Shown: positions 1 through 6,681 of the stretch, piece after piece | How positions within the stretch are numbered: position 1 is the first letter of the stretch | Layout of the letters: the number at the start of each line of letters is the position of its first letter | Program-made: the position numbers and the translations under genes | Notes under the pieces: generated by a model | Databases searched by the model: none | Seen by the model: only the letters and a program-made list of their open reading frames with translations | Told to the model about the DNA's origin: nothing | Origin: Betaproteobacteria bacterium | GTDB taxonomy: Bacteria > Pseudomonadota > Gammaproteobacteria > Burkholderiales > SG8-41 | Length of the DNA stretch: 11,160 bases | Direction: 5' to 3' | Assembly (NCBI GenBank): GCA_021414185.1 | Contig: JAIOOZ010000322.1 | Span: 1-11,160, forward strand

Positions 1-660
1 CTGCCAGCGCAGCGCGATCTGCGCAATCGTCCTGCCTTTGGCGCGGGCGATTTCGGTTAACACCGGGTCCTGGAACAATTTGCCGCGGCCGAGCGGGCAG
101 AACGCCGTGAACACGATGCCTTCGCGCTTGCAGAAATCCAGCACTTTCGTCTGGTCCAAATAGGGATGGTATTCGGCCTGCAGCGTCGCCAGCGGCTCGG
201 GGCTCAGGCGCATCGCTTCCTTGAGCAGCGCGATGTTGAAATTGGCGACGCCGATGTGGCGCGTGAGGCCGTCGCGTTTCGCTTTGACGAGCGCGCCTAC
301 GGTCTCCGCCAGCGGAATACCGTCGACGGTGGGCCAGTGTATATGCAGCATGTCCACGTAATCGACCTGCAGATTGCGCAGGCTTTCGTCGACAGAACGC
401 GCGAAGTCGTCTTTGCGCAGGTATTCGTGCGAGACCTTGGTGACAAGAAAAATATCCTTGCGCGGCACGCCCGACGCCTTGATGCCGGCGCCGACGCCTT
501 TTTCGGAGCCGTACTTCCAGGCGGTGTCGATGTGGCGATAGCCGAGTTTGAGGGCGGTGGCGACGACTTCAGCGCAATCGCCGAGCTGCGAAGTGCCGAA
601 ACCGATGACGGGGATGTCGGCGCCGGCGGCGGAGAGTACGGGGATGGCTGGCAGTGTCAT
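1..660 (-). CDS. Aldo/keto reductase, C-terminus cut off by the window edge
   Basis: NAD(P)H-dependent oxidoreductase of the aldo/keto reductase superfamily, expected to be a cytoplasmic (beta/alpha)8 barrel that reduces aldehydes or ketones. I translated 220 codons on the minus strand from the ATG at 660; the frame is open to base 1. The catalytic tetrad is all present: Asp45 and Tyr50 in DTAWKY, Lys75 in LVTKVS and His108 in LHIHWP. The family signature near GVANFN (137-142) and the late QIALRWQ segment (214-220) also fit. Family members run about 270-320 residues, so roughly 50-100 C-terminal residues lie outside, including most of the cofactor adenosine-phosphate site, and cofactor preference cannot be read. 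The start lies 17 bases after the cupin stop, with AAGGA overlapping that stop, so the two genes are probably co-transcribed. The natural substrate is unknown. There is no signal peptide. Confidence 0.93.
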   Translation of the reverse strand, partial: MTLPAIPVLSAAGADIPVIGFGTSQLGDCAEVVATALKLGYRHIDTAWKYGSEKGVGAGIKASGVPRKDIFLVTKVSHEYLRKDDFARSVDESLRNLQVDYVDMLHIHWPTVDGIPLAETVGALVKAKRDGLTRHIGVANFNIALLKEAMRLSPEPLATLQAEYHPYLDQTKVLDFCKREGIVFTAFCPLGRGKLFQDPVLTEIARAKGRTIAQIALRWQ

Positions 661-677
661 GAGTACAGAGTCTTTCC

Positions 678-1082
678 TTAAGGTGCCGGAGTGGCGAGCG
701 GTTTGCCTTTTTCGATCACGTAAGTGGCGATGACTTTCCCGCCCTGCGGGCCGCTTTTGCCGTCGTGGATCGCGCCCGCCGGGATCTGGTAGCTTTCGCC
801 GGCTTTGATGGTTTTCGGCGGCTGGCCGTCGATCAGCAGCGAAATTTCGCCTTCCAGCATATAGCCCGACTCGGGGCCGAAATGCGAATGGCGGCCGATG
901 TTTGTGTTCGCGCCGACTTCGGCGATGGCGATGACCGTTTCATAACTGGTGCCGGGCACGTCGAATTTCTGCAGCAGGGTGCGCTTGATGGCCGGCGCAG
1001 CCGACGGCGCCTGCTGCGCGTGTGCCAGGCCGGCCGCGGCGAGCGCAAGCAGCATGGCGTAAAGCGAAATCCGCCTGAACAT
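678..1082 (-). CDS. Secreted single-domain cupin protein
   Basis: Small cupin (RmlC-like beta-barrel) protein of 134 residues, probably metal-binding and exported. Residues 1-22 form a Sec signal peptide: a basic start (MFRR), a hydrophobic core, and a likely cut after AHA (20-22). The metal site is visible: His65 and His67 in GRHSH, Glu71 in GPESGY, and His106 in the second motif after PAGAIHDG, which matches the usual three-His, one-Glu cupin set. The Gly-Glu turn (LEGE, 76-79) and IPAGAIH (100-106) are typical. The start is the ATG at 1082 with AAAGGGA just upstream. It lies first in a minus-strand pair with the aldo/keto reductase and is divergent from parE. Cupins of this size range from enzymes to sugar or metal binders, so no reaction can be assigned. 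The periplasmic location means that it does not act directly with its cytoplasmic neighbour. Confidence 0.88.
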   Translation of the reverse strand: MFRRISLYAMLLALAAAGLAHAQQAPSAAPAIKRTLLQKFDVPGTSYETVIAIAEVGANTNIGRHSHFGPESGYMLEGEISLLIDGQPPKTIKAGESYQIPAGAIHDGKSGPQGGKVIATYVIEKGKPLATPAP

Positions 1083-1109
1083 GGCGTCCCTTTCCGCGTC
1101 AAAAAAACG

Positions 1110-1118
1110 ATTATGCCA
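1110..1118 (-). promoter_or_regulatory. Possible extended -10 promoter for the cupin/aldo-keto reductase pair
   Basis: Read on the minus strand, the bases give TGGCATAAT, which is an extended -10 element (TGn followed by a 5/6 match to TATAAT). No good -35 is seen at the usual distance, which is acceptable for an extended -10 promoter. Transcription would start near 1103, about 20 bases before the cupin ATG. This is a motif match only. Confidence 0.4.
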
Positions 1119-1126
1119 TGCAAAAT

Positions 1127-1156
1127 TTGAGGTGACGCGAGCCGTCGCTGTAGAAT
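1127..1156 (+). promoter_or_regulatory. Probable sigma-70 promoter of parE-parC
   Basis: TTGAGG at 1127-1132 and TAGAAT at 1151-1156 are separated by 18 bases, giving 4/6 and 5/6 matches to the housekeeping consensus. Transcription would begin near 1163, leaving a leader of about 34 bases before the parE ATG at 1197. The -10 box covers the upstream in-frame ATG at 1155, which argues against that codon as the start of ParE. Confidence 0.55.
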
Positions 1157-1196
1157 GCGCACAATTACAGTCAACACCAAGCGGGCAAGCGACATA

Positions 1197-3158
1197 ATGG
1201 CAGTCAAGAAATACGATGAAAGTTCAGTGCAGAAGCTCCGCGGTATCGAGCCGGTGCAGCGCCTGCCGGGCATGTATACGCGCACGACCGATCCGACGCA
1301 CATCATCCAGGAAGCGATCGACAACGCCGCCGACGAGGCATTCGGCGAGCACGCCAACCAGATCGACGTGACGCTGCACCGCGACGGCTCGGTGACCGTC
1401 ACCGACAACGGCCGCGGCATTCCGGTCGGCATACACCCGATCGAAAAAATTCCGACCGTGCAGCTCGTGTTCACCGAGTTGCATGCCGGCGCGAAGTTTT
1501 CCAAGACGGCGACGGACGCCGCGTATAAATTTTCCGGCGGCCTGCATGGCGTCGGCGTGTCGGTCACCAACGCGTTGTCCGAGAAGCTCGAAGTCGAGAT
1601 CAAGCGCGAAGGCGCGCTGCACCGCATCGTGTTCGAAGATGGCGTGGTCACGCAGAAGCTGAAGAAAGTCAAGAACCTCGCCGCGAAGGATACCGGGTCG
1701 TCGCTGCGCATCTGGCCCAACAAGAAATATTTCGATTCGCCGAAGATTTCGCTGCCTGACCTCGAGCGCATCGTGCGCTCCAAGGCCGTGCTGCTGCCGG
1801 GCGTGCAAGTCACGCTCAATATCGAAGGGCCGAAAGAGACCACCACACGCACCTGGAGCTACCCCGAAGGCATGAAGGGTTATCTCAAGGAAATGCTCGC
1901 GGGTGCGGAGCCGGTGGGCGAAATCTTCGACGGTGAGAACTACATCAAGGAAGCGAACGGCTACGCGGTCGGCGAGGGTGCGGGCTGGGCGTTTGCAGTG
2001 GTGGAGGAAGCCAAGGGTTACGGCGAATCGTATGCGAACCTGATACCGACGCCCGCCGGCGGCACCCACGAGTCGGGCTTGCGCGACGGTATTTTCGAAG
2101 CGGTGAAAGCGTTCGCCGAGCACCACAACATGATGCCGCGCGGCATCAAGCTGATGTCCGACGACCTGTGGTCGAAAACGATTTATTTCCTGTCCGCCAA
2201 GGTGCTGGAGCCGCAGTTCCACGGCCAGACCAAGGAAAAACTCTCCAGCCGCGACGCATTCAAGCTCGTCGCGACCATGGTGCGCGATCCGTTCGAGCTG
2301 TGGCTCAACACGCACGTCGAATTCGGCCGCAAGATCGCCGAAATCGTCATCCGCCAGGCAGTGGAGCGTTCGCGCTCGGTGCAGAAGGTCGAACGCAAGA
2401 AGTCCTCGAGCGTCGTCATGCTGCCCGAGAAGCTCACCGACTGCGAAATGACCGACCTTGCGCAGAACGAGCTGTTCCTCGTCGAGGGCGATTCGGCGGG
2501 CGGCTCGGCCAAGCAGGCACGCGACAAGCGCTTCCAGGCGATTTACAAGATGCGCGGCAAGGCACTGAACTCGTGGGAGGTCAAACGCGAGCTGCTGTTT
2601 TCGAATGCCGAGATCCACGATATCGCAGTCGCCATCGGTGTTGATCCGCACGAGGCCGGCACCGAGCCCGACCTGTCGGGGCTGCGCTACGGCAAGATCG
2701 CGTCGATGACTGACGCGGACGTCGACGGCGCGCACATTTCAGTACTGCTACTGACACTTTTTTACCGCCACTTTCCGAAACTCCTCGAGAACGGCAATAT
2801 CTATATCGCAAGTCCGCCGCTATACAAGATAGACATTCCGGCATTGGGCAAGCGCCCCGCGAAAAAGCTCTATGCGCTCGACGAAGACGAGCGTAAATCG
2901 ACGCTGGACCGCGCGCGCGACGACGGCGTCAAGGTCGAGTCGATCCGCATCCAGCGCTTCAAAGGGCTGGGCGAGATGAACCCGGAGCAGTTGTGGGAAA
3001 CCACGCTGTGTCCCGATACCCGGCGCCTCTTGCAGGTGCGCATCGAGGACCGCGAAGCCACGCTGGAGCTCTTCAACATGCTGATGTCCAAGCGCGAGTC
3101 GGAAGCGCGCTGCTCGTGGATGGAAGAAAAAGGCGACCAGGTCGAGGCTGACGTATGA
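1197..3158 (+). CDS. parE: DNA topoisomerase IV subunit B (ParE)
   Basis: ATPase subunit of topoisomerase IV, the type IIA enzyme that decatenates daughter chromosomes and relaxes supercoils as a ParC2ParE2 complex in the cytoplasm. The protein has 653 residues; E. coli ParE has 630. The GHKL ATPase domain shows Glu39 and Asn43 (EAIDNAADE), Asp70 (TDNGRGIP) and the GGLHGVGVS lid loop at 114-122. The transducer has the QTK loop at 344-346. The TOPRIM domain shows Glu430 in VEGDSAGG and Asp506, Asp508 and Asp510 in MTDADVDGAH. FKGLGEMNP lies at 588-596. ParE rather than GyrB is indicated by the YDESSVQKLRGIEPVQ opening, the lack of the GyrB TOPRIM insert, and parC directly downstream. I chose the ATG at 1197 because it gives the family N-terminus; an in-frame ATG at 1155 sits inside the -10 box. 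The ribosome binding site is weak. The stop overlaps the parC start. Confidence 0.97.
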   Translation: MAVKKYDESSVQKLRGIEPVQRLPGMYTRTTDPTHIIQEAIDNAADEAFGEHANQIDVTLHRDGSVTVTDNGRGIPVGIHPIEKIPTVQLVFTELHAGAKFSKTATDAAYKFSGGLHGVGVSVTNALSEKLEVEIKREGALHRIVFEDGVVTQKLKKVKNLAAKDTGSSLRIWPNKKYFDSPKISLPDLERIVRSKAVLLPGVQVTLNIEGPKETTTRTWSYPEGMKGYLKEMLAGAEPVGEIFDGENYIKEANGYAVGEGAGWAFAVVEEAKGYGESYANLIPTPAGGTHESGLRDGIFEAVKAFAEHHNMMPRGIKLMSDDLWSKTIYFLSAKVLEPQFHGQTKEKLSSRDAFKLVATMVRDPFELWLNTHVEFGRKIAEIVIRQAVERSRSVQKVERKKSSSVVMLPEKLTDCEMTDLAQNELFLVEGDSAGGSAKQARDKRFQAIYKMRGKALNSWEVKRELLFSNAEIHDIAVAIGVDPHEAGTEPDLSGLRYGKIASMTDADVDGAHISVLLLTLFYRHFPKLLENGNIYIASPPLYKIDIPALGKRPAKKLYALDEDERKSTLDRARDDGVKVESIRIQRFKGLGEMNPEQLWETTLCPDTRRLLQVRIEDREATLELFNMLMSKRESEARCSWMEEKGDQVEADV

Positions 3159-5617
3159 AAAAGGCCGCCGGGAAAAGCGCGCGCGGCGCGAAAAAAGACG
3201 ATCCGACGCCCGATCTGTTTGCCGATGCGATTGCGGTCGGGGATAAATCGCCGGCGAAGGCGGGCAAAGGCAGCGATGGCGGAAATGAAACGAAGGCGCC
3301 CCAAAACACGGGCGGCCGAGGCGGGACACCGGTCAATCCGCGCAATACAGGCGGCGACGATTCGATAGACATGGCGGCGTTCGCCGAACGCAGCTACCTG
3401 ACGTATGCAATGAGTGTTGTGCGCGGCCGCGCGATACCCAACGTCGAGGACGGCCAGAAGCCGGTGCAGCGCCGCATCCTTTACGCGATGCACGAGCTGG
3501 GCTTGCGCTCCGGCGCGCAGCACACCAAGTCGGCGCGCATCGTCGGCGACGTGCTCGGCAAATACCACCCGCACGGCGATACTTCGACCTACGAAGCGCT
3601 GGTGCGCATGGCGCAGGACTTTTCGCTGCGCTATCCGCTGATCGACGGCCAGGGCAACTTTGGAACGCAGGACGGCGACTCCGCCGCGGCTTATCGCTAT
3701 ACCGAAGCCAGGCTCACTCCACTCGCCGACCTGCTGCTGTCCGAGATCGACCAGGACACGGTCGATTTCCTGCCTAACTACGACGGCAAGGAGAAGGAAC
3801 CGGAAACCCTGCCGGCGCGGCTGCCGATGCTGCTGCTGAACGGCGCCTCCGGCGTGGCGGTGGGCATGGCGTGCGAGCTGCCGCCGCACAACATGCGCGA
3901 AACGGCCGAGGCCGCGATTCAACTCGTGCGCCACCCGAAAACGACCGTGGCGGCGGTGATGGACATCATCAAGGGGCCGGATTTCCCCGGCGGCGGCCAG
4001 ATCATCAGCTCGCAGCAGGCGATCCTCGATGCCTACACCACGGGCCGCGGCTCGCTGCGCGCACGCGCACGCTGGAAAGTCGAAAACCTCGCACGCGGCC
4101 AGTGGCAAATCGTGGTCTACGAGCTGCCGCCAACCACTTCGGCGCAACGAATAAGGTCCGAACTCGAGGTCATCACCAACCCCAAGCCCAAAGACAAGAA
4201 CGGCAAGGTCACCCCGACACAAACCAATTTGAAGCAGCTGATTCTTGGCGCGCTGGAGAAAGTAAACGACGAGTCGGATAAAGACAACAAGGTCCGCCTC
4301 GTGCTGGAGCCGCGCTCGTCACGCCAGGACCCGGACGAGTTTATGCAGTTGATGCTTGCGCACACCAGCCTGGAAGAAAATTTTTCGATCAACCTCGTGG
4401 TGCTCGGGCTCGACGGCCGGCCCGGACGCAAGAACATCCGCGACATGCTCGGCGAGTGGGCGGAATTCCGTGTCTTGACCGTCACGCGCCGCGTGAAATT
4501 CCGCCTCGGGCAGGTCGACCGCCGCATTCACATCCTCGAAGGCCGCAACACTGTCTTTCTCAACATCGAGAAGGTGATCAAGACCATACGCGAATCGGAC
4601 GAACCGAAACCCGCGCTGATCAGGCAGTTCAAGCTCACCGACATCCAGGCGGAAGACATCCTCGAAATCCGCCTGCGCCAATTGGCGCGGCTCGAAGGCA
4701 TCAAGATCCAGAACGAGTTGAAGGAACTCAAGACCGAGCGCAAGAGTTTGAAGGATCTGCTCGACAGCGACACGGAGATGCGCAAGCTCGTCATCAAGGA
4801 AATCCGCGACGACGCGAAGACCTACGGTGACGACCGCCGCACGGTGATCGAAGAAGCAGGCCGCGCGACTTTCGAGCGCGTGGCGGTGGACGAGCCGCTC
4901 ACCATCATCGTTTCGCGCAACGGCTGGGTGCGTTCACGCCAGGGCCATGCACTCGATCTGGCCGGCACCACGTACAAGGATGGCGATGCGCCGTATGCGA
5001 TTTTCGAGACGCGCTCGATTCATTCCATCGCGATGATAGATTCCACCGGGCGCTCTTTCAGCGTGGAAGCCGCCGAAATTCCCGGCGGCAAAGGCGATGG
5101 CGTGTCGATCAACTCGATGGTCGAATTGGCGCCGGGTGCGCGTCTCGCGCACGTCGTCGATGCGCAGCCAGGACGCCGTTATCTCGTCGCGAACTCGGGC
5201 GGCTATGGCTTTATCGTCAAGTCGGAAGAACTGCTCACGCGCGTGCGCGCCGGCAAGGCATTCATGACGGTGGAAGAGGGCGACGAAGTGCTGCGCCCCG
5301 CGCCGGTGCCGGAAAAGCCCGTGATGGTGGTGGCGCTGTCGGAGAACGGCCGCATGCTGCTGTTCGAAGCTGCCGAGCTGAAAGAGCTCGCGCGCGGTCG
5401 CGGTATCACGCTGATGGCGCTCGACGACAAGGAAAAGATGAAAGGCATCGGCTTCTCCGACGGCAAGTCGGTGAACGTTGCCGGCGTCACCAGGAGCGGC
5501 AAGGAAAAAACCGTGCGCATCGCCGGAGCGGAACTGCAGAAGCACGTCGTGCGCCGCGCGCGCAAAGGCTGCCTGCTGCCGGGCAAGCTGGTGCCGGAAG
5601 CGGTGGTCACGGAATAA
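3155..5617 (+). CDS. parC: DNA topoisomerase IV subunit A (ParC)
   Basis: DNA-cleaving subunit of topoisomerase IV, 820 residues. The winged-helix region has KSARIVGDVLGKYHPHGD (125-142) and the active tyrosine Tyr182 in AAYRYTEARLT, which forms the 5'-phosphotyrosyl bond, with the usual Arg181 beside it. Next come the tower and coiled-coil segments, including the DILEIRLRQLARLEGI helix, and then a C-terminal beta-pinwheel region from about residue 580 with a weak GyrA-box-like stretch (IPGGKGDG). The DNA gate is conserved, with Thr143 and Glu147 at the positions of E. coli Ser80 and Glu84. The first 70 or so residues are Lys/Gly/Pro-rich and probably disordered, and the active tyrosine is 62 residues later than in E. 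coli ParC. The start at 3155 is supported by the ATGA overlap with parE and by GAGG seven bases upstream. An internal ATG at 3371 would remove the tail but has no good ribosome binding site. Confidence 0.96.
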   Translation: MKKAAGKSARGAKKDDPTPDLFADAIAVGDKSPAKAGKGSDGGNETKAPQNTGGRGGTPVNPRNTGGDDSIDMAAFAERSYLTYAMSVVRGRAIPNVEDGQKPVQRRILYAMHELGLRSGAQHTKSARIVGDVLGKYHPHGDTSTYEALVRMAQDFSLRYPLIDGQGNFGTQDGDSAAAYRYTEARLTPLADLLLSEIDQDTVDFLPNYDGKEKEPETLPARLPMLLLNGASGVAVGMACELPPHNMRETAEAAIQLVRHPKTTVAAVMDIIKGPDFPGGGQIISSQQAILDAYTTGRGSLRARARWKVENLARGQWQIVVYELPPTTSAQRIRSELEVITNPKPKDKNGKVTPTQTNLKQLILGALEKVNDESDKDNKVRLVLEPRSSRQDPDEFMQLMLAHTSLEENFSINLVVLGLDGRPGRKNIRDMLGEWAEFRVLTVTRRVKFRLGQVDRRIHILEGRNTVFLNIEKVIKTIRESDEPKPALIRQFKLTDIQAEDILEIRLRQLARLEGIKIQNELKELKTERKSLKDLLDSDTEMRKLVIKEIRDDAKTYGDDRRTVIEEAGRATFERVAVDEPLTIIVSRNGWVRSRQGHALDLAGTTYKDGDAPYAIFETRSIHSIAMIDSTGRSFSVEAAEIPGGKGDGVSINSMVELAPGARLAHVVDAQPGRRYLVANSGGYGFIVKSEELLTRVRAGKAFMTVEEGDEVLRPAPVPEKPVMVVALSENGRMLLFEAAELKELARGRGITLMALDDKEKMKGIGFSDGKSVNVAGVTRSGKEKTVRIAGAELQKHVVRRARKGCLLPGKLVPEAVVTE

Positions 5618-5648
5618 ACGCGGCGTCGGCCAGTCGCGGTCAACCCCA

Positions 5649-5673
5649 AGCCGGCGCGTAGCCGCGGCCGGCT
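5649..5673 (+). other. Stem-loop between parC and the first Bug gene
   Basis: AGCCGGC (5649-5655) and GCCGGCT (5667-5673) form a perfect 7-bp stem with an 11-base loop. No T-run follows, so this is not a standard intrinsic terminator. It ends three bases before the strong ribosome binding site of the next gene and could affect its translation or protect processed mRNA ends. No function is proved. GC-rich DNA makes short stems of this kind fairly common. Confidence 0.3.
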
Positions 5674-5676
5674 GGC

Positions 5677-5686
5677 AAGGAGGAGG
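5677..5686 (+). promoter_or_regulatory. Strong ribosome binding site that fixes a TTG start
   Basis: AAGGAGGAGG ends six bases before a TTG at 5693. The match to the 16S rRNA tail is close to ideal and the spacing is right, so TTG is the start codon although it is a rare one. The resulting N-terminus is a good signal peptide, which independently supports this choice. Confidence 0.8.
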
Positions 5687-5692
5687 CGCAAA

Positions 5693-6670
5693 TTGAAGAT
5701 CGCATGCAGCCCTTTGGCGCGTGCGGCGGCGTGCCTGGCGATATTCGCCGCCTGGATGCCGGCGCTCGCCCAGCAATACCCCGTGCGCGCGGTGCGGGTG
5801 ATCGTGCCTTATGCCCCGGGCGGCGGCTCGGACGTGATCAGCCGCATACTCGCCCAGCGCCTGTCTGAATCTTTCGGCCGCCAGTTCGTCATCGACAACC
5901 GCGCCGGCGCCAACGGCATCGTCGGCACGGAGATAGCCGCGCAGGCGCCCGCCGACGGCTATACGCTGCTGTACGTGTCGAGCCCGCATGCGGTCAATCC
6001 CAGCATGTACCGCAAGCTGCCGTACGACACGCTGAAGGATTTCGCACCGATCTCGGAAGTCGCTATCGCGGCCTCCATCCTGGTCGTGCACCCGTCGCTG
6101 CCGGCGCGTTCGGTGCGCGAATTCATCGCGCTCGCGAAGGCGCGGCCGGGGCAGATCGACTATGCGTCAGGCGGCTCCGGCGGCTCACCTCACCTCGCGA
6201 CCGAGCTGTTCAAGAAAATGGCCGGCATCAACCTGACCCACGTGCCGTACCGCGGCGCGGGCCCCGCGCTGACCGACGTGCTGGCCGGCCAGGTGCAGGT
6301 CATGTTCGCGAGCTCGGCGCCGGCGATGCCGCATATCCATGCCGGGCGCCTGCGCGCGCTTGGCATCTCGACCGTCAAGCGCTCGGCGGTCGCGCCCGAC
6401 ATTCCGACCATCGCCGAATCCGGCGTGCCCGGCTACGAGGCGATCACCGTGTTCGGGCTGCTCGCGCCGGCCAGTGTCCCGCGCGCCATCATCGACACGC
6501 TGAACGCGGCGGTCGGCAAGGCGATGCGCAGCCCGGAAGTCGGCGAGAGCCTGAAGGCGCTGGGCGCGGACGCGGCGGTGACAACGCCCGAGGAGTTCGC
6601 GCGCATCATTGAAGCGGAAATGAAACGCTGGGGCGAGCTCGTGCGCGCCCTCAAACTGCAGGTCGAATAA
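5693..6670 (+). CDS. Tripartite tricarboxylate transporter solute-binding protein (Bug/TctC family), copy 1
   Basis: Periplasmic binding protein of the Bug (TctC-like) family, 325 residues, the usual length. It would capture a carboxylate or similar small organic ligand and present it to a TctA/TctB-type membrane pair. The TTG start gives a Sec signal peptide at 1-26 (MKIA start, hydrophobic core, cut after ALA before QQYP). Family hallmarks in order are VRVIVPYAPGGGSD (34-47, with Asp47 in the ligand loop), FVIDNRAGANGIVG (65-78), ADGYTLL (87-93), the LPYDTLKDFAPIS stretch, VPYRGAGPALTDVL, GRLRALGIS, and a late PGYE motif. It follows parC by 75 bases with no T-run terminator between them, so read-through is possible. 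The aldolase gene follows after 11 bases, suggesting shared transcription and perhaps a shared substrate. No membrane component lies nearby. The ligand cannot be read from sequence. Confidence 0.94.
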   Translation: MKIACSPLARAAACLAIFAAWMPALAQQYPVRAVRVIVPYAPGGGSDVISRILAQRLSESFGRQFVIDNRAGANGIVGTEIAAQAPADGYTLLYVSSPHAVNPSMYRKLPYDTLKDFAPISEVAIAASILVVHPSLPARSVREFIALAKARPGQIDYASGGSGGSPHLATELFKKMAGINLTHVPYRGAGPALTDVLAGQVQVMFASSAPAMPHIHAGRLRALGISTVKRSAVAPDIPTIAESGVPGYEAITVFGLLAPASVPRAIIDTLNAAVGKAMRSPEVGESLKALGADAAVTTPEEFARIIEAEMKRWGELVRALKLQVE

Positions 6671-6681
6671 GAAGGGAAATC

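Noticed and set aside
166..681. A 171-codon plus-strand frame over the aldo/keto reductase
   Set aside because: The opposite strand encodes the complete catalytic tetrad of a known family, so this is a shadow.
833..1852. A 339-codon open frame on the minus strand covering the cupin start, the promoter gap and parE
   Set aside because: It overlaps the cupin in another frame on the same strand and runs across the promoter region. It is Ser/Arg/Cys-rich without any motif.
1224..2735. A 503-codon open frame on the minus strand opposite parE
   Set aside because: It is antisense to a fully conserved topoisomerase gene and Arg/His/Val-rich in the way of GC-codon shadows. No recognisable domain was seen.
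2870..4222. A 450-codon open frame on the minus strand opposite parE and parC
   Set aside because: It spans the junction of two certain genes and has shadow-type composition with no ribosome binding site or family motif.
4934..6091. A 385-codon open frame on the minus strand opposite parC and the first Bug gene
   Set aside because: It crosses two well-supported plus-strand genes and is rich in His and Arg from reversed GC codons.
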